This document shows, one piece after another, positions 1 to 9,532 of a stretch of 62,277 nt of DNA (its first letter is position 1; the number at the start of each line of letters is the position of its first letter). The stretch spans positions 1-62,277 of the forward strand of contig DUZG01000006.1 of NCBI GenBank assembly GCA_013349585.1, written 5' to 3'. The translations under genes and the position numbers were made by a program. Under the pieces are notes generated by a model. That model saw only the letters and a program-made list of their open reading frames with translations, was not told where the DNA came from and did no database searches. This stretch comes from Nitrospinota bacterium. GTDB taxonomy: Bacteria; Nitrospinota; Nitrospinia; Nitrospinales; VA-1.

Positions 1-2
1 AA

Positions 3-2417
3 GTTGTTGAAGAGCAGGTCAAAGACCTTGGCATTGAAGTCATTGATGTTTGTATGGATAGCAATATTGTTGAAACAGAAAAGGTTTTGCCGCTGGTGAT
101 TTATGAAACGACCAGTGACTTCAAGGGGGCGATGTGCATAGATTCTTTTTCTGTTGAAGCGTTGCAGGTGGCTATCGAGTTTTATCCCGGAAGGCCTATT
201 ATCAATTCCATCAGTCTTGAAGAATATGAAAAGGGAGTGAGCAAGCTCGATGCGGTTTTGTCGATCACTCGTCAGCATAATCCAGTTTACGTGGCTTTGG
301 TGAATGGGCCCAAAGGGCCTGGTCAGACTGCAGATGAGAAGTATGAATTGGCTGCTGAAATTGTTAAGCAGGCAAAGGAAAAACACAATGTAACTCCCGA
401 CCAGATACTTATGGATGTCAACGCTTACCCCATCGGCTCGGAGTCGGTGGAAGGATTAAACTTTTGCGCCGAAACCTTAAAATGCCTACCGAGAATAAAA
501 GCGATTCATCCTGATTTAAAAACGAGTATTGGAGTTGGCAACCTGACCAATGGTCTGGCTTCGAAGCCCTATATGCGAAAAGTTTTGACCAGCGTTTTTC
601 TGGATGAGGCAAGAAAGGTGGGATTAGATTGCGCCATATTGAATCCCAATCACTATGTGCCGCTCGAAAGCCTGACCGAAAGCGATGTGGTGTTGGCTCG
701 AAAAGTGATTCTCGACCGCGACATGACTGCGTTTGAAGAGTTGGAGCAAATAGCGCAGACGAAAAAAACCGGGATTAAGGCTAAAAAAATTGATTACGAC
801 GATCTTTCTTTAGAAGAAAGTATTTGTCAGAAAATCAAAGATGGATTCAAGCAAAAGCAGGAAGGGATCATAGAAAAAGAAGGCGGAAAGTTTCCCTATA
901 AAGACAAAATAGTTGCCGATGTCGCAGAGATTATTGATAAGCATGAGCCGTTACTTTTCATCAGCGGTCACCTAATGAAGTCCATGCGTGAGTTGGGTGA
1001 TGCGTTTGGTCGTGGCGAAGTGAGCCTGCCGCATTTATTGAAAAGTGCCGATGTGATGCGCCATGTCATGCAGTTTCTTGAATCGTTCATGCGATTTCAA
1101 AGTGGTGTCGAGCCAGGAGCGGCTATCGACTATAAAGGTGTAGTGGTGATTGGCACGGTGTATCAGGATGTGCACAGTATTGGCAAAGATCTTGCTAAAA
1201 CACTTCTCGAAAATTACGGTTACCGGGTGATTGATCTAGGTGTGCAGGTGCCTTTGGAAAAATTTATAGAAACGGCACACGCTGAGAAAGCAGATGCCAT
1301 TGGCATGAGCGCGCTTCTAGTGCAAACCTCAAATCACATGATTACAGTTGCGCGCATGTTGAATGAGGAAAAATTTTCAATACCTATTCTCATTGGTGGA
1401 GCACCGGTGAACCATCGTCATGCGGGTTATGTCGCTATGCAGGGAGGCGATGACACGGCCGCTATTCTTGATAATGTTTTTTATTGCGACAGTGGCATGG
1501 ATGGAGTCAACACGATGGGGCTTTTGATGGATAAAGAAAAAAGGCCTGTGTTGTTTAAGGAAAACCAGGAGGCTCTGCTCATCCAATATAAGAAAGCCAA
1601 AGGCATTAAGGAAGAAAAGGACAAGCTACTAGAAACTCTGCCGAGAAGGAAAGTGAGCTTTCGTCATCATGAAGTGCCCGCTGAAGGATATAGAATAAAA
1701 AAGGTTGAATTTAAATTGCATAAACTGTCTTTGGACAGGAAAAGTCTTTATTCTTTGAACTGGAAGTTTGGAAAAAAATCGAGTTGGATTCAAAAGGGAA
1801 TTACTGTCGAGCAGTTGCAGAAGCTGGAAAAAGAGTGGGTAGAAAAGGCAGAGCAAAATCGTTGGATTATTCCAAAGGCTCGCTTCGGACTTTTTCCGGC
1901 GCAGGCGGTTGGCGATCAGGTGATTTTTTATGAATCCGAAAAAAAAGAAAAGGAATTGGGCCGGTTTGATTTTGATTTGTGTATTGGCAAGGGGAGGAAA
2001 GATAAATTTTCCATAGGCCAATATTTCTATTCGGTTGAATCCGGTCAGTTGGATGCGATTGGACTACAAATCACTACTGCAGGTGTTGGGGTGGAGGCAG
2101 GAATCAAATTGTTTAAAGAGCAAAACGATAGCGAATCTGCTTTATATTTGCAGGGGTTGAGTGACAGGGTGGCTGAGGATATGGCGGAATATATTCATCA
2201 ACTGGTGCGAACCAGAGCAGGTTACAAGAAAGAGAATCGTGGGCAACGGTACAGTCCAGGTTACCCCGCCTTGACAAACCTTAAAGGCAATTCCATTATA
2301 TGGGATGCCCTGGGAGCGGAAGATTTAGGAGTGACTTTGACGGATGCCAATGAGTTTTATCCGCCGAGCACCACTGCAGCTGTCATTTGTTTTCATAAAG
2401 ATGCGAGTTATAGTTGA
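3..2417 (+). CDS. metH: Cobalamin-dependent methionine synthase, C-terminal part (5' truncated by window edge)
   Basis: The enzyme moves a methyl group from methyltetrahydrofolate to homocysteine via cobalamin, in the cytoplasm. The frame is open to the window edge, so the gene starts upstream and the homocysteine-binding domain lies outside. Visible parts in order: pterin-binding TIM barrel (about residues 1-235, with VGNLTNG and ILNPNHY), helical cap (GHLMKSMRELG), the cobalamin domain with the lower-ligand motif DVHSIG near residue 389 and SALL after it, then the AdoMet activation domain (about 590-804) with QRYSPGYPA near the end. This order matches MetH of E. coli. The ATG at 54 lies inside the pterin domain and is not the real start. 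No methylene-THF reductase gene is adjacent in the visible part. Function is confident; only the N-terminus is unseen. Confidence 0.93.
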   Translation, partial: VVEEQVKDLGIEVIDVCMDSNIVETEKVLPLVIYETTSDFKGAMCIDSFSVEALQVAIEFYPGRPIINSISLEEYEKGVSKLDAVLSITRQHNPVYVALVNGPKGPGQTADEKYELAAEIVKQAKEKHNVTPDQILMDVNAYPIGSESVEGLNFCAETLKCLPRIKAIHPDLKTSIGVGNLTNGLASKPYMRKVLTSVFLDEARKVGLDCAILNPNHYVPLESLTESDVVLARKVILDRDMTAFEELEQIAQTKKTGIKAKKIDYDDLSLEESICQKIKDGFKQKQEGIIEKEGGKFPYKDKIVADVAEIIDKHEPLLFISGHLMKSMRELGDAFGRGEVSLPHLLKSADVMRHVMQFLESFMRFQSGVEPGAAIDYKGVVVIGTVYQDVHSIGKDLAKTLLENYGYRVIDLGVQVPLEKFIETAHAEKADAIGMSALLVQTSNHMITVARMLNEEKFSIPILIGGAPVNHRHAGYVAMQGGDDTAAILDNVFYCDSGMDGVNTMGLLMDKEKRPVLFKENQEALLIQYKKAKGIKEEKDKLLETLPRRKVSFRHHEVPAEGYRIKKVEFKLHKLSLDRKSLYSLNWKFGKKSSWIQKGITVEQLQKLEKEWVEKAEQNRWIIPKARFGLFPAQAVGDQVIFYESEKKEKELGRFDFDLCIGKGRKDKFSIGQYFYSVESGQLDAIGLQITTAGVGVEAGIKLFKEQNDSESALYLQGLSDRVAEDMAEYIHQLVRTRAGYKKENRGQRYSPGYPALTNLKGNSIIWDALGAEDLGVTLTDANEFYPPSTTAAVICFHKDASYS

Positions 2418-2737
2418 TAACCTTGTTATTTTGCTCACCTAGGCTAATTTTAGCAAGAAAGAGTTTATCTTCAGTAAAGATAAAAATTTGCCGATAAACA
2501 GGGTATAAAAGGCCAAATAATGATATTTATAAGACCATTTGGGCCGGAATAACCCCTTTGTTATTGGTGGTTTATGCGTTAAATTTAGGTTCCAAATAAA
2601 ACCTTTATATAATTGATATCATTTGTTAATATGGTATTGACGTAAACCAGAATTAATACAGGATGTTGCTCCACATTGAAGTCGAATGGGGCCTCTTTCG
2701 CATTATAAATCCGCTTTTTTTTAAGGAACGTTGAATC
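2418..2737. other. metH-clpC intergenic region
   Basis: This 320-base AT-rich stretch has no supportable gene. It holds a weak hairpin with 8-base arms at 2464-2471 and 2477-2484 and no T tract. A motif starting at 2661 (GGATGTTGCTCCAC) recurs between rpsI and argC at 40372. The clpC Shine-Dalgarno AAGGA lies near 2721. The promoter of clpC must be here, but I could not pick one with confidence. Confidence 0.5.
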
Positions 2738-5167
2738 ATGTTTAAGCGATTCACTGAAAGAGCGCGTAGAGTTATCATTCTCGCTCGCGAGGAAGCAGAA
2801 CTCTACCGCCATGAATATTTAGGTACAGAGCACATTTTGCAAGGCGTTATCAAAGACGGTGGTGGTATAGCTGTGGCTATTGTGCAAAAAAGCGGAGTAG
2901 ACCTGACCCAGCTTAAAAAAGAACTGGAGAAGAGTTTGCCGCGAAGTTCAAACTCTCTGATCATTGGCGACATTCCATTTACCTCGCGAGCCAAGAAAGT
3001 ATTGGAGTTCGCGGTGGAGGAAGCTCGTTCGCTCAATCATAATTATATTGGCACGGAGCATCTACTTTTAGGTCTTTTGAAAGAAAAAGAAGGGGTTGCT
3101 TGTAGAGTGCTCAACAGTTTTGGAATGTTCTTTGATGATGTCCGTGAAAAAATTGTTGAAATGTTCAAAGAGCCTACCGAGGCCAATCGTGAAGTTGGTA
3201 AAACCCCAACTTTGGATGAATTCAGTCGTGACCTTACCAAGATGGCGTTGGATGGTAAGCTTGACCCGATTGTCGGGCGTGCTAAAGAAATCGAACGTGT
3301 GATCCAGATATTAAGCCGTCGCACGAAGAACAACCCTGTTCTGATTGGTGAGCCGGGTGTCGGTAAAACGGCGATCGTTGAAGGTTTGGCGCAAATGATT
3401 GTAGAGCGTGAAGTGCCTGATACCCTTTTTGATAAGCGGGTGGTGTCGCTTGATTTGGGGTCGCTGATTGCCGGGACTAAATACCGAGGCCAGTTTGAAG
3501 CTCGTCTAAAAGGTATTATGAAAGAAATCATGGCAAATGAAAGTGTCATTCTTTTTGTGGATGAGTTGCATACTCTGGTAGGTGCAGGAGCTGCAGAAGG
3601 ATCTGTAGATGCATCTAATATGTTGAAGCCGGCTCTTTCTCGCGGTGAGATTCAGTGTGTTGGGGCGACTACGTTGGAAGAATATCGAAAATACATTGAA
3701 AAAAATGGTGCGCTTGAAAGACGCTTTCAGCCTATCATTGTGAATCCGCCGACGGTGGATGAGACTATTGAAATTATCAAAGGACTTAAGGTTCCCTATG
3801 AGCTTCATCATAGAGCCAAAATTACTGATGAAGCTATTGTCACGGCTGTTCGTTTTGCAGAGCGTTATATCACGGACCGCTTTTTGCCCGATAAAGCTAT
3901 TGATGTTATCGATGAGGCAGGTTCTAGGGTGCGTTTGCGAGAGATAACTCGATCTCCGGATATGAAGAAAATTCAAAAGGAGATGGACTTGGTTGTTCGC
4001 GATAAGAAAGTATGTATCGAAAACCAGGAGTTTGAAAAGGCTGTCGAATTGCGCGACAAAGAAGAGGCGCTGATTGAAAAACTGAATGGCGTTAAAGAAG
4101 AATGGGACAAGCAGCGAGACACCAGTGAGCCGCAGATTACAGAAGACGATATTGCCGATGTTGTTTCAAGTATGACAGGAATTCCTCTTTCTCGGATTGA
4201 AGAAAAAGAAAGTATTCGCTTGTTGAATATGGAGAACGAGTTGGCCGGTAAAGTTATAGGTCAGGACGAGGCTATAAAAGTTCTTACCAAGGCTATTCGC
4301 CGTTCTCGGTCTGGGCTGAAAGATATGAAGCGACCGATTGGCAGCTTCCTTTTTCTTGGTCCGACAGGCGTGGGGAAAACCGAATTGGCTAACGTGCTGG
4401 CAGAATTTATGTTTGGAAACAGGGATTCCCTGATTCGTCTGGATATGTCGGAATACATGGAGAAATTCAATGTGTCTCGTTTGACCGGCGCACCTCCAGG
4501 TTATGTCGGATATGAGGAAGGCGGTCAACTGACAGAAAAAGTCCGTCGCAAGCCTTACTCGGTAATACTTTTTGATGAAATTGAGAAAGCAAATCAGGAT
4601 ATTTACCATCTTTTATTGCAGATCATGGACGATGGTCGCTTAACGGACAGCTATGGTCGTGTTGTGGATTTCAAGAATACCGTTATTATTCTGACATCCA
4701 ACATCAGTTCAAGGATGCTGGAAAAAGGTACGAGCCTCGGTTTCCATAAAGACGATGATGAGTTGAACTACGATAAAATGCAGAAAGAATTGAAGCAGGA
4801 TCTGAAAAAGACATTTAATCCGGAATTTCTAAACCGGTTGAGTGAAACAGTGGTTTTCCGGCCTTTGGAGCTGGAGAATATTGTTAGTATCTTGGATATT
4901 CAGCTAGAAGCCTTGAATGAGCAGCTTATTCAGCAAGGTCTCACTATAGATGTGTCTGAAGGCGCCAAGCGTTGGATCGCTGAAAAAGGGTTTGATGCCA
5001 CATTTGGGGCTCGACCTTTAAAGCGCGCGATTCAAAAACATCTTGAGGATGTCTTGTCTGATGAAATGCTCAAAGGCCGTTTCAAGAATGGTGGTCTGAT
5101 CGAAGTCAGCCTGCAGAATGATAGTCTGGTGTTTGTGGAAAAAACAGATACTGTAAATGTTGGATGA
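2738..5167 (+). CDS. clpC: ATP-dependent Clp protease ATPase subunit ClpC
   Basis: This is an Hsp100 unfoldase that feeds substrates to ClpP in the cytoplasm. At 809 residues it has two N-terminal Clp_N repeats (about 1-145, each with a YLGTEH/YIGTEH motif). A first AAA+ domain follows with Walker A GEPGVGKT near residue 203 and Walker B FVDELH. The linker carries a UVR-like motif ([14 protein letters not shown], about 430), and a second AAA+ domain has GPTGVGKTE near 541. The UVR motif and the absence of a ClpS-type N-domain pattern favour ClpC over ClpA or ClpB. It starts with [10 protein letters not shown], typical of ClpC, and an AAGGA ribosome-binding site precedes it. No ctsR-mcsA-mcsB genes are beside it, unlike the Firmicute operon, so regulation by CtsR is not supported here. 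Confidence 0.95.
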   Translation: MFKRFTERARRVIILAREEAELYRHEYLGTEHILQGVIKDGGGIAVAIVQKSGVDLTQLKKELEKSLPRSSNSLIIGDIPFTSRAKKVLEFAVEEARSLNHNYIGTEHLLLGLLKEKEGVACRVLNSFGMFFDDVREKIVEMFKEPTEANREVGKTPTLDEFSRDLTKMALDGKLDPIVGRAKEIERVIQILSRRTKNNPVLIGEPGVGKTAIVEGLAQMIVEREVPDTLFDKRVVSLDLGSLIAGTKYRGQFEARLKGIMKEIMANESVILFVDELHTLVGAGAAEGSVDASNMLKPALSRGEIQCVGATTLEEYRKYIEKNGALERRFQPIIVNPPTVDETIEIIKGLKVPYELHHRAKITDEAIVTAVRFAERYITDRFLPDKAIDVIDEAGSRVRLREITRSPDMKKIQKEMDLVVRDKKVCIENQEFEKAVELRDKEEALIEKLNGVKEEWDKQRDTSEPQITEDDIADVVSSMTGIPLSRIEEKESIRLLNMENELAGKVIGQDEAIKVLTKAIRRSRSGLKDMKRPIGSFLFLGPTGVGKTELANVLAEFMFGNRDSLIRLDMSEYMEKFNVSRLTGAPPGYVGYEEGGQLTEKVRRKPYSVILFDEIEKANQDIYHLLLQIMDDGRLTDSYGRVVDFKNTVIILTSNISSRMLEKGTSLGFHKDDDELNYDKMQKELKQDLKKTFNPEFLNRLSETVVFRPLELENIVSILDIQLEALNEQLIQQGLTIDVSEGAKRWIAEKGFDATFGARPLKRAIQKHLEDVLSDEMLKGRFKNGGLIEVSLQNDSLVFVEKTDTVNVG

Positions 5168-5327
5168 AAAATAATTTTTTCGCTTAAAAAAGCATCAATG
5201 AAAAAAAACAGATAAAGTATTAAGTTTCAGAGGGTTACTCCGATGAGGCTTGATACTTTTTTTTGGCTTAAACTTGGGATGTGAATTTATCTCTATAACT
5301 CTTAAAATTTCAATTAGTTCCGGAAAA

Positions 5328-7595
5328 ATGGCAAAATTTTTCCAACTATTTTTAACCGCCTTGATGGCGATTATTTTCCTGTGGGCTCCTCTTGTGTTTG
5401 CGCAAGAAGGTGAGGTTATCGAGTCTGTAAAAATTGTGGGTAATAAAAGGATTGATGAATCGACCATCCTATATTATATCCAATCGAAGCCAGGTACAGT
5501 CCTTTCCAAATTGCAAATCCGCAAAGATATTGAGCAGATCTTCAGTCTCGGTCAGTTTAAGGATATCCAGGTGGATACCCAGAACGTCCTTGAAGGACTT
5601 GAATTGCAATTTTTTGTTGAAGAAATTCCATCGATAGGGGATGTTGAAATTTTAGGGAACTCAAAGCTGGAAACCAATGATATCCGTGAAAAAATTGGTT
5701 TGCGGCGAGGAGCAACTTTTAACGAGCATCTTGTTAAAGAGAGCAAGAAAGAAATTCTGAAAATTTATGAAGAGAAGGGTTACTTTTTTGCCGAAACACG
5801 AATTGAAACAAAAAGGAATCCCGATAACCTTGTTGATGTGGTGATAAGAGTTCGTGAAGGGAAAAAAGTAAAAATAGAAAAGATCCGATTTTCTGGAAAC
5901 AAGGCTTTTAAGGATAAGAAGCTTGCTGAAGTAATGGAAACAAAAGCAAGAACCTGGTTTTCCTTTATTGATGATTCGGGGGTTTATCAAAAAGATATCC
6001 TGAAACTAGATATGTTTAGAATTGAAGGATTCTATCAGGATAATGGTTATTTAAGAATCAAAGTTCTAGAGCCCAGGATTGATATAAATAAAAAAACTCG
6101 TCAAATTCATATCATTATCCCCGTAGAAGAAGGCCTGCAATTTCGAATTAAATCTTTGAAAGTAAAAGGGGATGACACAATTCCCCATGATGCAATTTTA
6201 AAAAGCCTTTTAACAAAAAAAGGCGATGTTTATAACGTATCGAAACTCCGTCAAGACATTATTACGGTTGGAGATTTGTTTTCGGAAAAGGGGTTTGCTT
6301 ATGCAGATGTCAATCCGGTAACAAAAATTGATGATAAAACCCGTGTAGTTGAGCTTTCGATAGATGTTGATAAGGGTAAAAAGGTTTATGTTGGTAATAT
6401 CAATATGCTGGGGAATATCAAAACCAAAGATAATGTGATCCGACGGGAATTCAGGTTAAAAGAAGGTGAAGTATTTAATGGTTCCAAGCTAAAAAGAAGT
6501 AAACAAAGAATCAACAACCTGAATTATTTTGAAGATGTGAAGATTGATACCCAGAGAGGAGATAATCCAGATCTGATAGATATCCTCACTACTGTGACCG
6601 AAAAACCAACAGGATCATTTACTGTCGGCGCCGGTTTCAGTTCAGTTGAGAATCTTATATTCACCACCTCAATTGCTCAGGATAATCTATTTGGAAATGG
6701 GCATCGGGTAAACCTTACTGCATCATTATCTTCCATTAGAACAAATTATAATCTAAGTTTTACTGAACCGCGCTTGTTTGATTCCGAAATGTCAGCAGGG
6801 GTTGATGCTTTCAATCAACGCCAGAATTATTTGAGTTTCGATACAAAAACATCGGGGGCTGGATTTCGCCTTGGAAAAAATATCACGGAATATGAGTCTT
6901 TAAGTTTTGGGTATAGATTCGAGAACGTAGAGGTCACGGGCGTTGCCGCAGCAAATGTAACCGATATCTTTAAGAATGAAACCCGAACAACCAGTCGACT
7001 TTCACCCACTTATGTCTATGATAGCAGGGACAACTTTTTAAACCCTTCCAAGGGGTGGAGGCATGTGATAGGATTTCAAATTGCTGGGTTAGGGGGTACA
7101 AAATTTACTAAATCCAGCTATGAAATCACCTATTATCACCCTCTGATAGGAAAACTGGTAGGAGCCGCACATGCGAGAGTAAATTTTGCAGAAGGTTATG
7201 GGGGAGAGACCCTACCTGCTTTTGAAAGACATTTCATGGGAGGGCCTAATTCGCTGAGAGGTTTTACCATTCAAAACATCGGGCCTAAAGATACTGATGG
7301 CAACCCGATTGGAGGAAACAAAGCGTTGATCCTCAATTTGGAGACGCAATATCCATTCACCAAGTCGTTGCGAGGTTTTTTGTTCTATGACCGAGGTAAT
7401 GTTTATGGATCAGGGCCAGACATAAGTTCAACTTCGAAAGATTTTGATTTGGGTGAAATGAGGAATAGTATAGGTGCTGGGATTCGTTTTATCAGCCCCT
7501 TTGGTCCTCTTGGTTTTGCTTATGGCATCAAACTTGACCAAAAGCCGGGAGAAAGTTCGGGCGAATTTCATTTTTCCGCAGGCAGTGCATTCTAA
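5328..7595 (+). CDS. bamA: Outer-membrane assembly factor BamA (Omp85)
   Basis: BamA inserts beta-barrel proteins into the outer membrane. I choose the ATG at 5328 rather than the TTG at 5250, because it begins a clean signal peptide (MAKFFQ, hydrophobic core, VFAQ cleavage site) just before the first POTRA domain. Five POTRA repeats are recognisable by their VGN/LGN/SGN turns (VKIVGNKR, EILGNSKL, IRFSGNKAF, LKVKGDD, INMLGN). An Omp85 barrel of about 340 residues follows, with the conserved LRGF motif in the GGPNSLRGF segment and a C-terminal phenylalanine (SAGSAF). At 755 residues the length is normal. skp follows after 27 bases, so the two are probably cotranscribed and work together, Skp as periplasmic chaperone. 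Confidence 0.94.
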   Translation: MAKFFQLFLTALMAIIFLWAPLVFAQEGEVIESVKIVGNKRIDESTILYYIQSKPGTVLSKLQIRKDIEQIFSLGQFKDIQVDTQNVLEGLELQFFVEEIPSIGDVEILGNSKLETNDIREKIGLRRGATFNEHLVKESKKEILKIYEEKGYFFAETRIETKRNPDNLVDVVIRVREGKKVKIEKIRFSGNKAFKDKKLAEVMETKARTWFSFIDDSGVYQKDILKLDMFRIEGFYQDNGYLRIKVLEPRIDINKKTRQIHIIIPVEEGLQFRIKSLKVKGDDTIPHDAILKSLLTKKGDVYNVSKLRQDIITVGDLFSEKGFAYADVNPVTKIDDKTRVVELSIDVDKGKKVYVGNINMLGNIKTKDNVIRREFRLKEGEVFNGSKLKRSKQRINNLNYFEDVKIDTQRGDNPDLIDILTTVTEKPTGSFTVGAGFSSVENLIFTTSIAQDNLFGNGHRVNLTASLSSIRTNYNLSFTEPRLFDSEMSAGVDAFNQRQNYLSFDTKTSGAGFRLGKNITEYESLSFGYRFENVEVTGVAAANVTDIFKNETRTTSRLSPTYVYDSRDNFLNPSKGWRHVIGFQIAGLGGTKFTKSSYEITYYHPLIGKLVGAAHARVNFAEGYGGETLPAFERHFMGGPNSLRGFTIQNIGPKDTDGNPIGGNKALILNLETQYPFTKSLRGFLFYDRGNVYGSGPDISSTSKDFDLGEMRNSIGAGIRFISPFGPLGFAYGIKLDQKPGESSGEFHFSAGSAF

Positions 7596-7622
7596 TTTAA
7601 ACCACAAGTAAGGATTTGTATT

Positions 7623-8159
7623 ATGCAGGCATATTTTTCAAAATTACTTTGTTGTACAGTGTTTTTAATCGGATTGCTATTTATCGGGCCAATGACAACA
7701 ACCCCATTTGCGGCAGAGAGTAGGGTTGGATTCGTGGATATTCAAAAAGCAGTCATCAGCACTAAAGAATGGAAAAGGAGCTTCGAAAGTTTTAAGAAGA
7801 ACTTTGCAAAAGAGAAAAAAAAGATAAAATCGAGAGAAGCTAGGATTAAAAAAATGCTGGCAGATTTAAACAAGCAAAGCTTTGTGCTTGAACCTGAATT
7901 GAAGAAAAAGAAGGAAGATAAATTTCGCAAAGAAAAAGTAGCTTTTGAAAGATATGTTCAGGATCAAAATGCTGAATTTGGAAAAAGCGAAAAGGAAATG
8001 ACACAAAAAATTCTTATAAAAATGATGAAGGTTATTCAGAAAATTGGTAAAGATAAGAAATATACAATGATTCTTGAGCAGAAAGTCGTTCTCTACCATG
8101 ATAAAGGTAATGACCTGACCAGTTTGGCGATAAAGACCTACGATAGAAGCAATAAGTAA
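7623..8159 (+). CDS. skp: Periplasmic OmpH/Skp-family chaperone
   Basis: The product is a 178-residue OmpH/Skp chaperone that escorts unfolded outer-membrane proteins to BamA. A signal peptide (hydrophobic residues about 9-27, ending near FAAES) is followed by the family start RVGFVDIQKAV. A long lysine- and glutamate-rich coiled coil then forms the tentacles, and a C-terminal strand segment (KKYTMILEQKVVLY) completes the body. The position right after bamA is the usual one. Unlike many relatives, the next gene is fabZ; lpxD, normally between them, is absent here. Confidence 0.9.
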   Translation: MQAYFSKLLCCTVFLIGLLFIGPMTTTPFAAESRVGFVDIQKAVISTKEWKRSFESFKKNFAKEKKKIKSREARIKKMLADLNKQSFVLEPELKKKKEDKFRKEKVAFERYVQDQNAEFGKSEKEMTQKILIKMMKVIQKIGKDKKYTMILEQKVVLYHDKGNDLTSLAIKTYDRSNK

Positions 8160-8255
8160 ACTCCATCCAACTTTTGCTACTGTTTTATCAGGCGCTTTTA
8201 ATTTAAAATTAAAATTTACTGTATTGAGTAAGTTAGTTGAAGGGCAGGTTTTTTT

Positions 8256-8687
8256 ATGATGGATATAAATGAAATTAGAAAAATCATCCCCCATCGATAT
8301 CCGTTTCTTTTTGTAGATCGAATAATCGAATGTGATTTTGAGTCCCGCATCGTAGGTATAAAAAATGTGACAGCCGATGAACCTTTTTTTCAAGGCCATT
8401 TTCCGGAGTTTCCGGTGATGCCGGGGGTTCTTATCATTGAGGCTTTGGCGCAAACAGCTTGCATTCTTGGATTAAAAATTCTAAAGCTAGAGGGGAAAGG
8501 CTCAGTCTTTTTTACAGGGATTGATGGGGCTAAGTTCAGAAAACCAGTGGTTCCGGGAGATCAGTTGCGTCTGGAACTGACAAAAATAAAACAACGTAAG
8601 TCTCTATTTCGGTTCGAAGGAAAAGCTTTTGTTGATGATAAATTGGCAACTGAATGCACTATACAAGCCATGATGGGTAACGAATAA
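8256..8687 (+). CDS. fabZ: 3-hydroxyacyl-ACP dehydratase FabZ
   Basis: FabZ dehydrates 3-hydroxyacyl-ACP in fatty acid elongation and competes with LpxA/LpxD for hydroxyacyl-ACP. The 143-residue hot-dog protein opens with the family sequence DINEIRKIIPHRYPFLFVDRI. It contains the catalytic His in GHFPEFPVMPGV and the catalytic Glu in IIEALAQ. ATG codons at 8256 and 8259 are both possible; the purine-rich GAAGGGCAGG lies upstream. It sits 96 bases after skp and 75 before lpxA, in the usual lipid A gene order except that lpxD is missing upstream. Confidence 0.95.
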   Translation: MMDINEIRKIIPHRYPFLFVDRIIECDFESRIVGIKNVTADEPFFQGHFPEFPVMPGVLIIEALAQTACILGLKILKLEGKGSVFFTGIDGAKFRKPVVPGDQLRLELTKIKQRKSLFRFEGKAFVDDKLATECTIQAMMGNE

Positions 8688-8761
8688 TCTGAATGATTTA
8701 ATTTCTATTAGATGCCTCAGGCGCTTAACCCAATTTGAAACCAGATCACCCTTTTTAAACC

Positions 8762-9532
8762 TTGACCATTCACTCCAGTTCGATCATTGACCCAGGCGCA
8801 GAACTGGGGGAAGGTGTTTCGGTTGGACCATTTTCGATTATTGGTCCACATGTGCAAATAGGCAAGGGAACGGTCATCGGACCTCACGCCTTAATTGAAA
8901 CCAAAACGGTAATCGGAGAAGGTTGTAAAATTTTTCATGGTGCGTCTATTGGTGGCGAACCGCAAATCATGGGATTCAAAGATGTTTCTTCATCCGTGGA
9001 AATAGGTGATGGAACGGTTATACGTGAGTATGCATCAATCCACCGCTCGGGTTATAAAGATGGCGTTACGCGGATAGGGAAAAATTGCCTGCTCATGGCA
9101 TATACTCATTTGGGCCATGACTGTGAAATTGGCAACCAAGTAGTCATAGTAAATGGTACAGGTTTGTCGGGGCATGTCATCGTGGGAAACCAGGCTTTTA
9201 TTTCAGGTTTGGTAGGAATACATCAATTTGTCCGAATTGGTAGAAACTCGATGATAGGCGGAATGGCCGGAGTGAATCAGGATGTTTTGCCTTTTTCAAT
9301 GGTGGAAGGAACGCCTGCTCGTTTATTGAGTGTCAATGCGGTTGGATTAAAGCGGGCAAACTTTAAACCGAATGTAAGAGCCGCGATAAAAAAAGCTTTT
9401 AAAATAATTTCTCAGCCCGATCTGAATACCAGTCAGTCCATGGAAAAAATAAGATTGGAAGTTGAAATGCACGAAGAAATTAATCATCTGTTGGATTTTA
9501 TTAAAAACTCCACTAGAGGGGTAACTAAGTAG
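8762..9532 (+). CDS. lpxA: UDP-N-acetylglucosamine acyltransferase LpxA
   Basis: LpxA adds the first 3-hydroxyacyl chain to UDP-GlcNAc (or UDP-GlcNAc3N) in lipid A synthesis. The start is TTG: a stop lies two codons upstream, and translation from it gives TIHSSSIIDPGAELGEGV, which matches the family N-terminus. No good Shine-Dalgarno is visible. Left-handed beta-helix hexapeptide repeats fill about residues 3-190. The catalytic His is in the THLGHDC segment, and an alpha-helical C-terminus follows. At 256 residues it is of normal length. The stop overlaps the next GTG start by one base (TAGTG), which indicates translational coupling with the GnnA-like oxidoreductase. Confidence 0.94.
   Translation: MTIHSSSIIDPGAELGEGVSVGPFSIIGPHVQIGKGTVIGPHALIETKTVIGEGCKIFHGASIGGEPQIMGFKDVSSSVEIGDGTVIREYASIHRSGYKDGVTRIGKNCLLMAYTHLGHDCEIGNQVVIVNGTGLSGHVIVGNQAFISGLVGIHQFVRIGRNSMIGGMAGVNQDVLPFSMVEGTPARLLSVNAVGLKRANFKPNVRAAIKKAFKIISQPDLNTSQSMEKIRLEVEMHEEINHLLDFIKNSTRGVTK

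Noticed and set aside
5168-5210. Possible terminator after clpC (T run, CGCTT, A run)
   Set aside because: The stem is almost only A-T pairs and has no stable core; could not be told from AT-rich background.
8171-8220. A/T-only inverted repeat between skp and fabZ as a terminator
   Set aside because: Only A-T pairs with a one-base loop; unlikely to form a stable hairpin.
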